NCBI RefSeq assembly: GCF_009671245.1
Contig: NZ_VTFS01000001.1
Coordinates: forward strand, 531,914-595,913
DNA from: Marinicella rhabdoformis
GTDB taxonomy: Bacteria > Pseudomonadota > Gammaproteobacteria > Xanthomonadales > Marinicellaceae
Direction of reading: 5' to 3'
DNA length: 64,000 bases
Both the position numbers and the translations under genes were made by a program. Each line of letters starts with the position of its first letter. Positions within the stretch are counted from its first letter, which is position 1. The notes below the pieces were generated by a model. The model did not search any database, was not told the DNA's origin, and was given only the letters and a program-made list of their open reading frames with translations. Positions 30,976-39,528 of the stretch are shown one piece after another.

Positions 30976-32106
30976 TTATTTATCTTCTTTCCAAGAATCC
31001 ACATAATCAGGCCACTCGACCTGTTCTGCCGCATCGCACACTTCCAATGGATCACGTGTGTCTATCATCACAGCGACTTCTTCAGTCATGGCATTTTTCT
31101 GTTTGAAAGCATTTTTCATGGCTTTCGGGTGTGGACCATGTGTGAATCCTGTTGGGTGCAATGTGATCATGCCTGGGTGTATGTTATCACGTGAGAAAAA
31201 ATTTCCTGAGTGGTAAAACAGCACTTCATCAAAGTCGTCATTGTTGTGATAAAAAGGCACTTTCAATGCCTCTGGGTCTGTTTCAAACAGTCGCGGTACA
31301 AAAGTACAGACAATAAATCGGTTACCCAGGAACGTGGTGTGTGCCGAAGGCGGCACATGAAAACGGTGGCTCATGACTGGAGAAATATCACGCCAATTCA
31401 AAGCCAAAGGCATCAAATCACCTTGCCAACCAATCGCATCCAATGGATTGAAAGGGTATTCTATGGTGGATAATTTCTGTAATCGCTTAACGAATACGGT
31501 TGTGTCAGTATCACTGTATTGCGCCTTGAATTCATCGTTGATTTCTGGCGTGCGGTAAACGGCATTATCAACAATGGCATTCGGGCCTAACAAACCTTTG
31601 TCAGGCGATTGGTAGTGGCCATTGGTCGCTTCTATCATCAAAATTTGACATGGATTTTGCATTTCCAATCGCCACATGGTGCCTTTGGGCAACATCAGAT
31701 AGTCACCTTCTTTGATGGTCAAATGACCATAGTCACAAAACAAATCAGCCGTGCCTTGATGAAAGAACAACAAATCATCGCCGTCGGCATTGCGTACCAG
31801 ATGATTCATGCTTTGGTCCATTTGCATGAAGCGTATCTTCACACTGTTATTTTTCAATAGCACATGGGCATCCCATGGCGTACTTTGTTGTGAACCAAAC
31901 AGGTTTGCATCGAAAGCACGCGGCCTGATGTCACCTTCAAAATGTGTCCAGCCGGTGTGTTTGTGTGTGTGGTAAAAATGTGAAACCGGCCCAAAAAAAC
32001 CTTCTTTGCCCATTTCACGTTCATAACTGTTTTCTGGAAAGCCAATGTGGGCTTGTTTTGCCACCTTGCCTTGCTTTTTATAGAATTTAAACCACTTACC
32101 ATTCAT
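30976..32106 (-). CDS. hmgA: Homogentisate 1,2-dioxygenase
   Basis: The 376-residue enzyme opens the ring of homogentisate with Fe(II) and O2 to give maleylacetoacetate. The C-terminal cupin has the iron ligands in FYHNNDDFDEVLFYHSGNFF and HPGMITLHPTGFTHGPHP. It is of the shorter bacterial type, colinear through GPVSHFYHTHKHTGWTHFEG near the start. Its ATG overlaps the hppD stop by one base (TAATG), so expression is coupled to the enzyme making its substrate. Confidence 0.95.
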   Translation of the reverse strand: MNGKWFKFYKKQGKVAKQAHIGFPENSYEREMGKEGFFGPVSHFYHTHKHTGWTHFEGDIRPRAFDANLFGSQQSTPWDAHVLLKNNSVKIRFMQMDQSMNHLVRNADGDDLLFFHQGTADLFCDYGHLTIKEGDYLMLPKGTMWRLEMQNPCQILMIEATNGHYQSPDKGLLGPNAIVDNAVYRTPEINDEFKAQYSDTDTTVFVKRLQKLSTIEYPFNPLDAIGWQGDLMPLALNWRDISPVMSHRFHVPPSAHTTFLGNRFIVCTFVPRLFETDPEALKVPFYHNNDDFDEVLFYHSGNFFSRDNIHPGMITLHPTGFTHGPHPKAMKNAFKQKNAMTEEVAVMIDTRDPLEVCDAAEQVEWPDYVDSWKEDK

Positions 32107-33137
32107 TATAGGTACCCACGTTTTTTCTGATCCAACTCAATCGACTCAAACAAAGCTTGGAAATTACCTTCACCGAAACCTTCATTGCCTTTGCGCTGAA
32201 TGATTTCAAAAAAGATGGGGCCAATGTTGGTTTTGGTAAAAATTTGTAACAATTGTTGCTTTCCTGTTTCTTGGTCAGCATCAATCAATATGTGGTTCTT
32301 TTGCATGCGTTCAACATCTTCGTCATGCTCAGGCACACGTCGATCAATGATGCTGTAATAAGTATCTGGAGTTTCCAAAAAGTCCATCCCACAAGCGCGC
32401 ATGGATTCTACAGTTTCATAAATATTTTCAGTGTACAAAGCGATGTGCTGAATGCCTTCACCTTGGTATTCATCCAAGTATTCATTGATTTGTGACTTGG
32501 GGTCTTCTGATTCGTTCAAAGGAATTTTAACAGAGCCGTTTGGGCTGGTCATGGCTTTAGAAACCAAACCTGTTTTTGCGCCTTTGATGTCAAAATAACG
32601 AATCTCTGTAAAATCAAACAAGTCTTCATAGTACTTGCTCCACTTTTCCATGTTGCCAAAATAAACGTTGTGCGTCAGGTGATCAATAAAAGTCACACCA
32701 AAACCAGTAGGTGTTTGATTGGCTCCAACGATGTCATCAAACTCAGCAACCAAAACATCAGCATAAGATTCAGGCGTCAATAAATACAATGCCGCATCAC
32801 CAATCCCTTTAATCGCAGGGAAATTCAGTCCATTGTTCACGGTTAATTTTTCAGAACCACCTTTTAATGTGTGTGCCAAAGCCGCCTCGGCATCATCAAA
32901 AAAGATAGAAAAGCCACAGGCACACGGGCCATGTGCTTCACTGAAATCATGAGCAAAGCCATTAACAGACTCATTAACAAATAAGTCAATGCCATTTTGG
33001 CGGTATAATGTAATCGGTAATTCTTTGTGCTTTTTTACTGCGACAAAACCCATTTGACGAAATAATTGGTGCAAGCCTTCGGCATTGTTATTGGCTGCAA
33101 ATTCGATAAAACCGAAACCATTGATGGTAACTGACAT
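32106..33137 (-). CDS. hppD: 4-hydroxyphenylpyruvate dioxygenase
   Basis: The 343-residue enzyme converts 4-hydroxyphenylpyruvate to homogentisate. The two vicinal-oxygen-chelate domains and Fe(II) ligands are visible: His in FIDHLTHNVYFGNM, His in GIQHIALYTENIY, and Glu in GPIFFEIIQRKGNEGFGEGN. First gene of the operon, preceded by a strong ribosome-binding site (GAGGAAG). A -10 box TATAAT lies at 33171-33176 on this strand; the corresponding -35 overlaps the operator at 33187-33220, so the MarR protein next door very probably represses it. Confidence 0.96.
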   Translation of the reverse strand: MSVTINGFGFIEFAANNNAEGLHQLFRQMGFVAVKKHKELPITLYRQNGIDLFVNESVNGFAHDFSEAHGPCACGFSIFFDDAEAALAHTLKGGSEKLTVNNGLNFPAIKGIGDAALYLLTPESYADVLVAEFDDIVGANQTPTGFGVTFIDHLTHNVYFGNMEKWSKYYEDLFDFTEIRYFDIKGAKTGLVSKAMTSPNGSVKIPLNESEDPKSQINEYLDEYQGEGIQHIALYTENIYETVESMRACGMDFLETPDTYYSIIDRRVPEHDEDVERMQKNHILIDADQETGKQQLLQIFTKTNIGPIFFEIIQRKGNEGFGEGNFQALFESIELDQKKRGYL

Positions 33138-33186
33138 GTGCTTCCTCTGTGTAATTATTTAATGGATGATATTATAGCGGCATTTA

Positions 33187-33220
33187 GTTTCATTTGAAAC
33201 CATTTGGTTTCAAATGAAAC
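33187..33220. promoter_or_regulatory. Double palindromic operator between hppD and marR
   Basis: Two 14-base boxes, GTTTCATTTGAAAC (33187-33200) and GTTTCAAATGAAAC (33207-33220), are exact reverse complements of each other and each has arms GTTTCA/TGAAAC. They are 20 bases apart centre to centre, about two helical turns, so two dimers could bind one face. The site overlaps the hppD -35 and lies just upstream of a possible -10 (TATACT, 33225-33230) for marR, fitting control of both divergent genes. Confidence 0.85.
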
Positions 33221-33318
33221 CTTATATACTTAAAAATTATATATTTACAATGTGAAATAGCATCAAAACCACCTTTCTGTCGCTTCGCTATTGTTAGATT
33301 TTGTGTTTTAATATACTG

Positions 33319-33741
33319 ATGGAACTGAATGATTTTTTACCTTACCGCCTGTCTATCTTGAGTTTAAAGGTGTCTAAGGGCATCGCCAAACATTATGAAA
33401 GTCGATTTGGCATCAACACGTCAGAATGGCGCATCTTGGTGATTTTGTATAAAAACCCAGAGATCAATGCCAAAGAAATTGGCCAATTAAGCCAAATGGA
33501 CAAAGTCCGCATCAGCCGTACGGTAAAATCATTAGTGATTAAGTCGTATTTAGAACAAACCACAGACCCCAATGATGCCCGCTCAAGGATTTACCAACTC
33601 AGCCAGTCAGGAAAAATTTTGATGCGAGCCGTGATTCCAGATGCCTTGCGTTATGAAGAACAGCTGCTGGCTCAGTTAACCAAAACCGAACAACAACAGC
33701 TGCATCATTTGATTGAAAAACTGGAATCTTTGACAGAATAA
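33319..33741 (+). CDS. MarR-family regulator of the homogentisate operon
   Basis: The 140-residue winged-helix protein starts at ATG 33319 (an in-frame TTG lies 18 bases upstream). Features: FGINTSEWRILVILYKNPEINAKEIGQ leading into the recognition helix region (KVRISRTVKSLVIKSYLEQ) and wing DPNDARSRIYQLSQSGKI. Divergent to hppD with a shared double operator, so it is probably a repressor relieved by a pathway intermediate such as homogentisate or hydroxyphenylpyruvate; the ligand is inference from similar MarR regulators of this pathway. Confidence 0.9.
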   Translation: MELNDFLPYRLSILSLKVSKGIAKHYESRFGINTSEWRILVILYKNPEINAKEIGQLSQMDKVRISRTVKSLVIKSYLEQTTDPNDARSRIYQLSQSGKILMRAVIPDALRYEEQLLAQLTKTEQQQLHHLIEKLESLTE

Positions 33742-33770
33742 ACTACCATAACATTCTCAATTTCAGTTCT

Positions 33771-34316
33771 TTATTTTAATTCTTCGTAAAACAAACACAA
33801 AGCCACATCACGAGCGGCATTACTGACCGCGCCCCAAAGTGAATCTGCCATGACTAAAAGGCAACCATTATCACATTGTGTTGTTGGGGCTGGCGGTTTA
33901 GAAACAAAGCTCAACCAACTTGCATATGCCATTCCAAGTGCAGCAAAATGTTGTCCACAATTTCCTCTTGTTGCGACAGGTGGAACCCATGTGCTGTCCA
34001 TTGACGAATAATAACCCTTCTGACCTTCCCAAAACTTTAATTCTTTTTCAGACACTTCTATATCAAATTTCTCAAATAAAGTTGTTTCTAGTCGCTCATT
34101 ACTGCTAGACCTGAGAGAATAACTACCTTCTAAAAAATTCAATTCCGCAAAATACTCTTTGCTTTGTTTGTCATCAAACTGATGAAACTTAAAAACAGGC
34201 CCCTCGATTTCAAAATGATTAGATTCAGAAGACTTAAGTTCACCGGGACTACAGGTTATTGCATCGGCAAATGATGCCAAGTACAAGAACAAAAAACATA
34301 TAAATAATTTATTCAT
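33771..34316 (-). CDS. Unknown secreted protein
   Basis: 181 residues with a signal peptide (MNKLFICFLFLYLASFADA, cleavage before ITCSPGEL). The mature part has five cysteines, including CDNGC near residue 148, suggesting disulphides in the periplasm or outside. No family recognised. The middle is strand-rich (HFEIEGPVFKFHQF, YFAELNFLEGSYSLRS) and the C-terminal third looks helical (GQHFAALGMAYASWLSF). Isolated between the marR gene and the marR-like remnant. Confidence 0.65.
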   Translation of the reverse strand: MNKLFICFLFLYLASFADAITCSPGELKSSESNHFEIEGPVFKFHQFDDKQSKEYFAELNFLEGSYSLRSSSNERLETTLFEKFDIEVSEKELKFWEGQKGYYSSMDSTWVPPVATRGNCGQHFAALGMAYASWLSFVSKPPAPTTQCDNGCLLVMADSLWGAVSNAARDVALCLFYEELK

Positions 34317-34794
34317 TTACAATCTCTTTAAAATTTTATTAATACTCAGCTTCATCACATCAATAAAGTGACAAAACCACTTGATGCATCCGCTACAAAC
34401 TTGAAAGAAATAGAAATAGAAATGGTGCCACATTCCTTGCTATTATTTTGATTGAGCGCGTGTGTGATGCGCTTATCACTCTAACAAGATAATTTATGAG
34501 CATCTATACTTGTCTAGACTTTTTATCCGAACTCAAACTATCAGAATAAAGCCCTGATTCCAGATGCTATGATATATAAAAACACCTGATATATTTGATT
34601 GAAAAACTGAGTGATTTGAACGTTTAAACTGAGCCTTTGGCGTTGCTGTTTTAAACACGGACCTCTTGATTCAAAGCCACATACATAAGAATATCTAATC
34701 CTCCTAAATACTTTTTTAATAGGTAGTGCTGTTTTTTGTTGCATTTTGCACTAAAAACCACTATTTTCCCAACTCCAACAATAATGAGATAACT
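34317..34794. other. Gene-poor region before the subtilase gene
   Basis: 478 bases with no intact gene. It contains the promoter of the secreted-protein gene on the left, the decayed marR-like fragment at 34532-34626, and the subtilase promoter and leader on the right (ATG at 34795, with ATGAGAT a few bases upstream). Confidence 0.5.
34532..34626 (+). pseudogene. Decayed 3' fragment of a marR-like gene
   Basis: This stretch repeats pieces of the end of marR (about 33597-33730) in the same order and orientation: CTCA..C..TCAG.A.AAA, then TGATTCCAGATGC, then TTTGATTGAAAAACTG followed by a divergent end. Between them bases are deleted and stops interrupt the frame. It lies about 0.9 kb from the intact gene with the unknown secreted-protein gene in between, suggesting an old duplication or an insertion that split a duplicate. 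Confidence 0.5.
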
Positions 34795-37185
34795 ATGAAT
34801 TTCAATCCACTGAAACTCACTACGATTGCAATTTGTGGTCTCGGCGCCAGCAGTTTATGTTTAGCCCAAGACGATAAATCTGTCTATATGATTCAATTTA
34901 ATGACGCACCTTTACTAGAATACAAAGGCGACAATGCAAAATTTCAGGCCACCAGCCCTGCCATAACAAAAGAAAGAAAACCCAACCTACAATCTAGAGC
35001 ATCGCAAACTTATTTGTCTTACCTGGAACAAGTTCAAAGCGAACAATTAAGTCAAATTTCTCAACAGATTGGACGAGAAATCAATTATAAATTTCAATAT
35101 AAACTAGCACAAAACGGTGCGGCTTTAGAGTTATCGGCAGGTGAAGCTGCTCAACTGGCTAATATGCCAGGTATCAAAGCAATTGCCAAAGATGTTATTT
35201 ATGAAATCAACACAGATGCTGGCCCAAGTTTCATTGGTGCTGACTCTTTGTGGAGTGGCAGCAGCATGCCAAACAACATGCCTAACAAAGGTGAAGGTGT
35301 TGTGATTGCCGTATTGGATACAGGCATAAACATGGATCATGCCTCTTATTCTGACACACCAGAAGATGGTTATGACTTTGCTTCAGCCAACCCACTTGGG
35401 GCAGGTAATTTCTTAGGAGAATGCGCCGGAGTCAACCCAACAGTAACATGTAACAACAAACTTATCGGTGCTTATGACTTTGCAGGTGATGGACCTGAAG
35501 ACACCAACGGTCATGGTTCACACACAGCAGGAACTGCTGCTGGTAACCACATCACTGCACCTCAAGGTGGTTTTGTAACAACCAGCAATGTCACTTTGGA
35601 TGCTCCGAGTATTTCAGGTGTGGCTCCTCATGCCCATATCATTGCCTATGATGTATGTACATCTGGCTGTGCGGGTGCGGCTATTTCCGGCGCAATTGAT
35701 CAAGCCATTACCGATGGCGTTGACGTACTCAGCTTTTCAATTTCAGGCGGCACCAGCCCATGGTCATCTTTTGACAATGACCGTTTATTCCTGAATGCTT
35801 TGAATGCGGGTATCGTCGTTTCGGCATCTGCAGGTAATACCAGAGACAATAATCCCAACCCTGAAACTGATGTCAATCACAAAGGTCCATGGTTATTGTC
35901 TGTTGCCAACTCAACACACAACCGCGCCAATTCCAATACAGTTAATATCACTGGCCCAGGACAAATTCCAGCTCAGTTAGTAAACATGTACGGTTTATTA
36001 GGAGTTCGTGATAATTTTGTTCAAGATGTTGATGCAGACATCATTTATGCTGGTGATGTTGACGTCAATAATTTTGAAGGCTGTACTGCGTGGACAGGAA
36101 CACCATTTACCGGCTCTATTGCTTTGATTAGCCGTGGTAGCTGCAACTTTTCAGCCAAAATTGACAATGCAGCAGCAGCTGGTGCAGAGGCTGTAATTAT
36201 ATACAACAACCAAAGCCCTGTTCCTATCGTCATGGGTGGCATCGAAACTACCACAATTCCAGCTGTTATGGTTGGCTTAACCGACGGTAATAATATGGTT
36301 GACTGGATTGCCAATGCCGTGACACAAGCCACTGCCAGTATACTGGGAACCTCAGAGTATCGCTTGATTGATGCAGTGGGAGATACTTTAGCTGCCAGCA
36401 GTTTGCGTGGCCCTAACTTGACATTTGATGTGACTAAACCTGACATCAACGGTCCTGGTTCTAACATTTTAGCCGCCTACCAAGATGCTGGAGCAGCGGC
36501 ACCACAACTTGAATTTCTTTCAGGTACATCAATGTCAGCACCTCACATTTCTGGTGCGGCAGCCCTGATGGTTGCAGCACATCCTGACTGGAGTCCTTCT
36601 GAAATCAAGTCAGCCATGATGATGACTGCAAGTTATGCCACAAATAAGAAAGATAACGGTACAGATCCTGCTGATGCAGATGACATCGGTAGTGGTACTG
36701 TTGACTTAACTCAAGCAGCTTTGGCTGGTTTGGTGATGGATGAAACGTTTGCCAATTATTTAGCGGCTGATCCTGCTGCCTTGGGTGGTGATCCAAAAAC
36801 CTTGAACATCCCCAGTGCCAGAAACCAAAATTGTAACCCAGATTGCTCATGGACTCGCACAGTAAAAACTACCATGGCTGAAGGAACAACATGGGATATC
36901 AGCACAGAAACAGATGGTAATTTCACTTTGTCTGTAAGTGCCAATGAATTTTCATTCGATCCGGAAGATTTGATCTTTGCAGACTCTTTTGATGACACGC
37001 CACCACCACCTAGCACACGTGATGTAGAATTTACATTTACATTCACTGCCAGCGCGGTAGCTGACATAGAAGCCGGCATGGCTTTTGGTAAAGTTATTCT
37101 TACTGAACGTGATGGAAAAGCACCAGATGCACACATCACTGTTACGGTGAACCTGAATGAACCAACTGGTTTTACTGTTCCTTAA
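34795..37185 (+). CDS. Secreted S8 subtilisin-like peptidase with PA domain
   Basis: The 796-residue preproenzyme starts at the ATG at 34795 (signal peptide KLTTIAICGLGASSLCLA); the longer frame from 34726 would put a hydrophilic stretch ahead of the signal. An inhibitor_I9-type propeptide (about residues 25-130) precedes the catalytic domain with triad Asp in VIAVLDTGINMDH, His in NGHGSHTAGTAAGN and Ser in SGTSMSAPHISGAA. A protease-associated domain (about 395-500, IALISRGSCNFSAKIDNAAAAGAEAVIIYNN) is inserted between His and Ser. The C-terminal beta-rich domain contains DLIFADSFDDTPPPP, an internal form of the tail motif. Probably extracellular, complementing the M36 and M28 peptidases. Confidence 0.93.
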   Translation: MNFNPLKLTTIAICGLGASSLCLAQDDKSVYMIQFNDAPLLEYKGDNAKFQATSPAITKERKPNLQSRASQTYLSYLEQVQSEQLSQISQQIGREINYKFQYKLAQNGAALELSAGEAAQLANMPGIKAIAKDVIYEINTDAGPSFIGADSLWSGSSMPNNMPNKGEGVVIAVLDTGINMDHASYSDTPEDGYDFASANPLGAGNFLGECAGVNPTVTCNNKLIGAYDFAGDGPEDTNGHGSHTAGTAAGNHITAPQGGFVTTSNVTLDAPSISGVAPHAHIIAYDVCTSGCAGAAISGAIDQAITDGVDVLSFSISGGTSPWSSFDNDRLFLNALNAGIVVSASAGNTRDNNPNPETDVNHKGPWLLSVANSTHNRANSNTVNITGPGQIPAQLVNMYGLLGVRDNFVQDVDADIIYAGDVDVNNFEGCTAWTGTPFTGSIALISRGSCNFSAKIDNAAAAGAEAVIIYNNQSPVPIVMGGIETTTIPAVMVGLTDGNNMVDWIANAVTQATASILGTSEYRLIDAVGDTLAASSLRGPNLTFDVTKPDINGPGSNILAAYQDAGAAAPQLEFLSGTSMSAPHISGAAALMVAAHPDWSPSEIKSAMMMTASYATNKKDNGTDPADADDIGSGTVDLTQAALAGLVMDETFANYLAADPAALGGDPKTLNIPSARNQNCNPDCSWTRTVKTTMAEGTTWDISTETDGNFTLSVSANEFSFDPEDLIFADSFDDTPPPPSTRDVEFTFTFTASAVADIEAGMAFGKVILTERDGKAPDAHITVTVNLNEPTGFTVP

Positions 37186-37489
37186 GAGGAATCGCATGTT
37201 TCAATGCCCTGTTTTCGCAGGGTATTGAACTGTAAAAATATCCCCTCTCTATTTGAGGGGATAATTTATGCTTTGTATTAAAGTGAGCCTAGCTCAGTTA
37301 ACAGACCAGCAAACCCAATTCACCCTGATAAAATACCTAAGGATTGACATTCTAATCCACCAGTCTAATGCAAAATTATTTGCAGCAAGCACAACAATTG
37401 GTAGCTTACCAATCACAGGATTGTGAAATCACAAAAAAATACACAAAATATATCACTTAAGATTGGATTACTTTTTCTGGTTTATTGTA
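37186..37489. other. Intergenic region with two stem-loops after the subtilase gene
   Basis: Two hairpins follow the subtilase stop: AATGCCCTG/CAGGGTATT at 37203-37226 and TATCCCCTC/GAGGGGATA at 37239-37263. Neither has a clear T-run, but together they probably end or protect the transcript. The remaining 220 bases have only a 53-codon open frame (37268-37429) without ribosome-binding site or recognisable product. On the far side, uup ends at 37490. Confidence 0.55.
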
Positions 37490-39370
37490 TTAACCTTTGG
37501 CTTCCAATTCATCCCAGCGACTGAATTTTTTATTCAGTTCTGCTTCTACTTCTGCCAATTCGGTGGTGACTTTCTTGATGGTGTCACCGTCTTGTTGATA
37601 AAAAGCGGGATCTGCCACTTGGGCTGACAAGGCTTCCATTTGTGTTTCTAAGACATCAATTTCAGCAGGCAGTTGTTCAAGCTCATGTTTTTCTTTGAAG
37701 CTCAATTTGACTTTATCACTTTTTGGCTTTTCCTTCGCTGGCTTGACATCAGATTTGGGCTTGGCTTCAACTGGCTTGGCTTTGATTTCTGGTCGTTTGG
37801 TTTGACGCAGGTAATCTTCATAACCACCGACGTATTCATTGACTTGGTACTGACCGTCCTCTGGGTATTCAAAAACTATGGTTTGTGTACAGACACTGTC
37901 GATGAAGTCCCTGTCATGGCTGATTAGCAGGACGGTGCCTTGAAAATCGAACAGCAAATCCTGTAACAAATCCAATGTTTCCATGTCCAAATCATTGGTC
38001 GGTTCGTCCATCACCAGTAGATTAGCCGGCCTTGCGAATAAACGTGCCAGTAACAAACGCGAACGCTCACCACCGGACAACACTGAAGCTGGCCCACGGA
38101 TTTTTTCTGCTGTGAACAAGAAGTCTTGAAGGTATGAAATCACATGGCGTGGTTTACCATTGATGGTAACAAAGTCGGTGCCCAACTGAAGGTTGTTTTC
38201 AACCGTGTCATCGTCATTGATGGCTTGTTTTAATTGATCAAAATAAGCCACTTCTAGGTTGGTCCCTAGTTTGATGCTGCCCGCTTGTGGTTCCAGCTCC
38301 CCCAACAGCAAATTGACCAGCGTGGTTTTACCGACACCATTGGGGCCGATGATGCCCACTTTGTCGCCACGCATGATTTTGGTTGAAAAATCGTTGAGTA
38401 TTTTTTTGTCTGGGTAATTGAAGTCAACTTTATGCGCAACCACCACTTTTTTACCACTCGCATCGGCGACATTAATTTCAGCTTTTGAACTGCCTGACTG
38501 TGTTCGGCGACCGGCTTTGGCTTCACGCAAAGCAATCAAATCTTTGACTCGACTTTGACTTCTGGTGCGGCGGGCTTTCACGCCTTGTCTGACCCACACT
38601 TCTTCTTGACTGAGTTTTTTGTCAGAACGCTCCCACTCTTTTATTTGTGACTGTAACCGTTCTTCTCGGCGCACCAAATAAGTATCATAATCGCAATCAT
38701 AGGAAACAATGTCTCCACGATCCAATTCTAAAATACCGTTGGCAATTTGTTTCAAAAAGGTCCTGTCATGGGTCACGAAAACCACAGCACAATGCAATTT
38801 ATTGATAAACCCTTGTAACCACACAATGCTTTCAATGTCCAAATGATTGGTCGGCTCATCCAGTAACAATATATCTGGATTCTGAACCAGTGCAGCAGCT
38901 AAGTTCACACGCCTGCGCACACCACCGGACAAACTCTTGATATTAAGGCTTTCAGATAAGTTAAGCCGAGAAACAACAGACTCAATGCGTTGCAGCGCTT
39001 CCCAGCCATCATTTTCATCAATGATTTGTTGCCACTGACCCATTTTATCCATGTCGGTTTCAGTTTCATAAGCAGCCAGTGCTTCACCCACTTTACCCAA
39101 GGATCGCAATAAAAATTGATGTACTGTGAGGTCATCTCTTTTGGCAGCATCTTGTACCATCATGGCCACTTTAATACCATCTTGGCGTACGACTTGACCA
39201 TCATCTATAGGCAAATCACCTGACAATATTTGTAACAATGTGGATTTTCCTTCACCATTTCTACCAATAAGGGCCAATTTCTGACCTTTTTCGATAGAAA
39301 AGCTGACGTTGTCTAAGATGGGTTTGGCACCGAAGTCAATCGACACCTGATCAAAGCTGAGTAAGGGCAT
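37490..39370 (-). CDS. uup: ABC-F ATPase Uup
   Basis: The 626-residue soluble protein has two ABC ATPase domains: Walker A GRNGEGKST (about residue 36) with signature LSGGVRRR and Walker B ILLLDEPTNHLD, then GPNGVGKTT with signature LSGGERSR and LLVMDEPTNDLD. The linker between them is the arginine-rich helical ABC-F arm (VRQGVKARRTRSQSRV). The C-terminal 90 residues form a lysine-rich segment and coiled coil (AEIDVLETQMEALSAQV), as in Uup, which binds DNA and ribosomes and affects excision of transposons and ribosome function. No membrane segment. Normal length. Confidence 0.94.
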   Translation of the reverse strand: MPLLSFDQVSIDFGAKPILDNVSFSIEKGQKLALIGRNGEGKSTLLQILSGDLPIDDGQVVRQDGIKVAMMVQDAAKRDDLTVHQFLLRSLGKVGEALAAYETETDMDKMGQWQQIIDENDGWEALQRIESVVSRLNLSESLNIKSLSGGVRRRVNLAAALVQNPDILLLDEPTNHLDIESIVWLQGFINKLHCAVVFVTHDRTFLKQIANGILELDRGDIVSYDCDYDTYLVRREERLQSQIKEWERSDKKLSQEEVWVRQGVKARRTRSQSRVKDLIALREAKAGRRTQSGSSKAEINVADASGKKVVVAHKVDFNYPDKKILNDFSTKIMRGDKVGIIGPNGVGKTTLVNLLLGELEPQAGSIKLGTNLEVAYFDQLKQAINDDDTVENNLQLGTDFVTINGKPRHVISYLQDFLFTAEKIRGPASVLSGGERSRLLLARLFARPANLLVMDEPTNDLDMETLDLLQDLLFDFQGTVLLISHDRDFIDSVCTQTIVFEYPEDGQYQVNEYVGGYEDYLRQTKRPEIKAKPVEAKPKSDVKPAKEKPKSDKVKLSFKEKHELEQLPAEIDVLETQMEALSAQVADPAFYQQDGDTIKKVTTELAEVEAELNKKFSRWDELEAKG

Positions 39371-39528
39371 GGGCTAGAAAAATAAGGGCATTGTAACAAA
39401 TAGACTGCATTAATTGATATCATCCTTTGTCTTTTTCAATACCCAGAAATTTGAAGCCAATCACAAAAGGATAAAATTTAAAAAACACAATAAATAGGGT
39501 AAAATCATTATATGCAAGCAAAGCCATT

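Noticed and set aside
29956-33137. Maleylacetoacetate isomerase in the tyrosine operon
   Set aside because: No open frame with glutathione-transferase-like features is present between or beside hppD, hmgA and fahA.
37268-37429. 53-codon open frame after the subtilase gene
   Set aside because: No ribosome-binding site and no recognisable product; kept only as a remark on the intergenic region.
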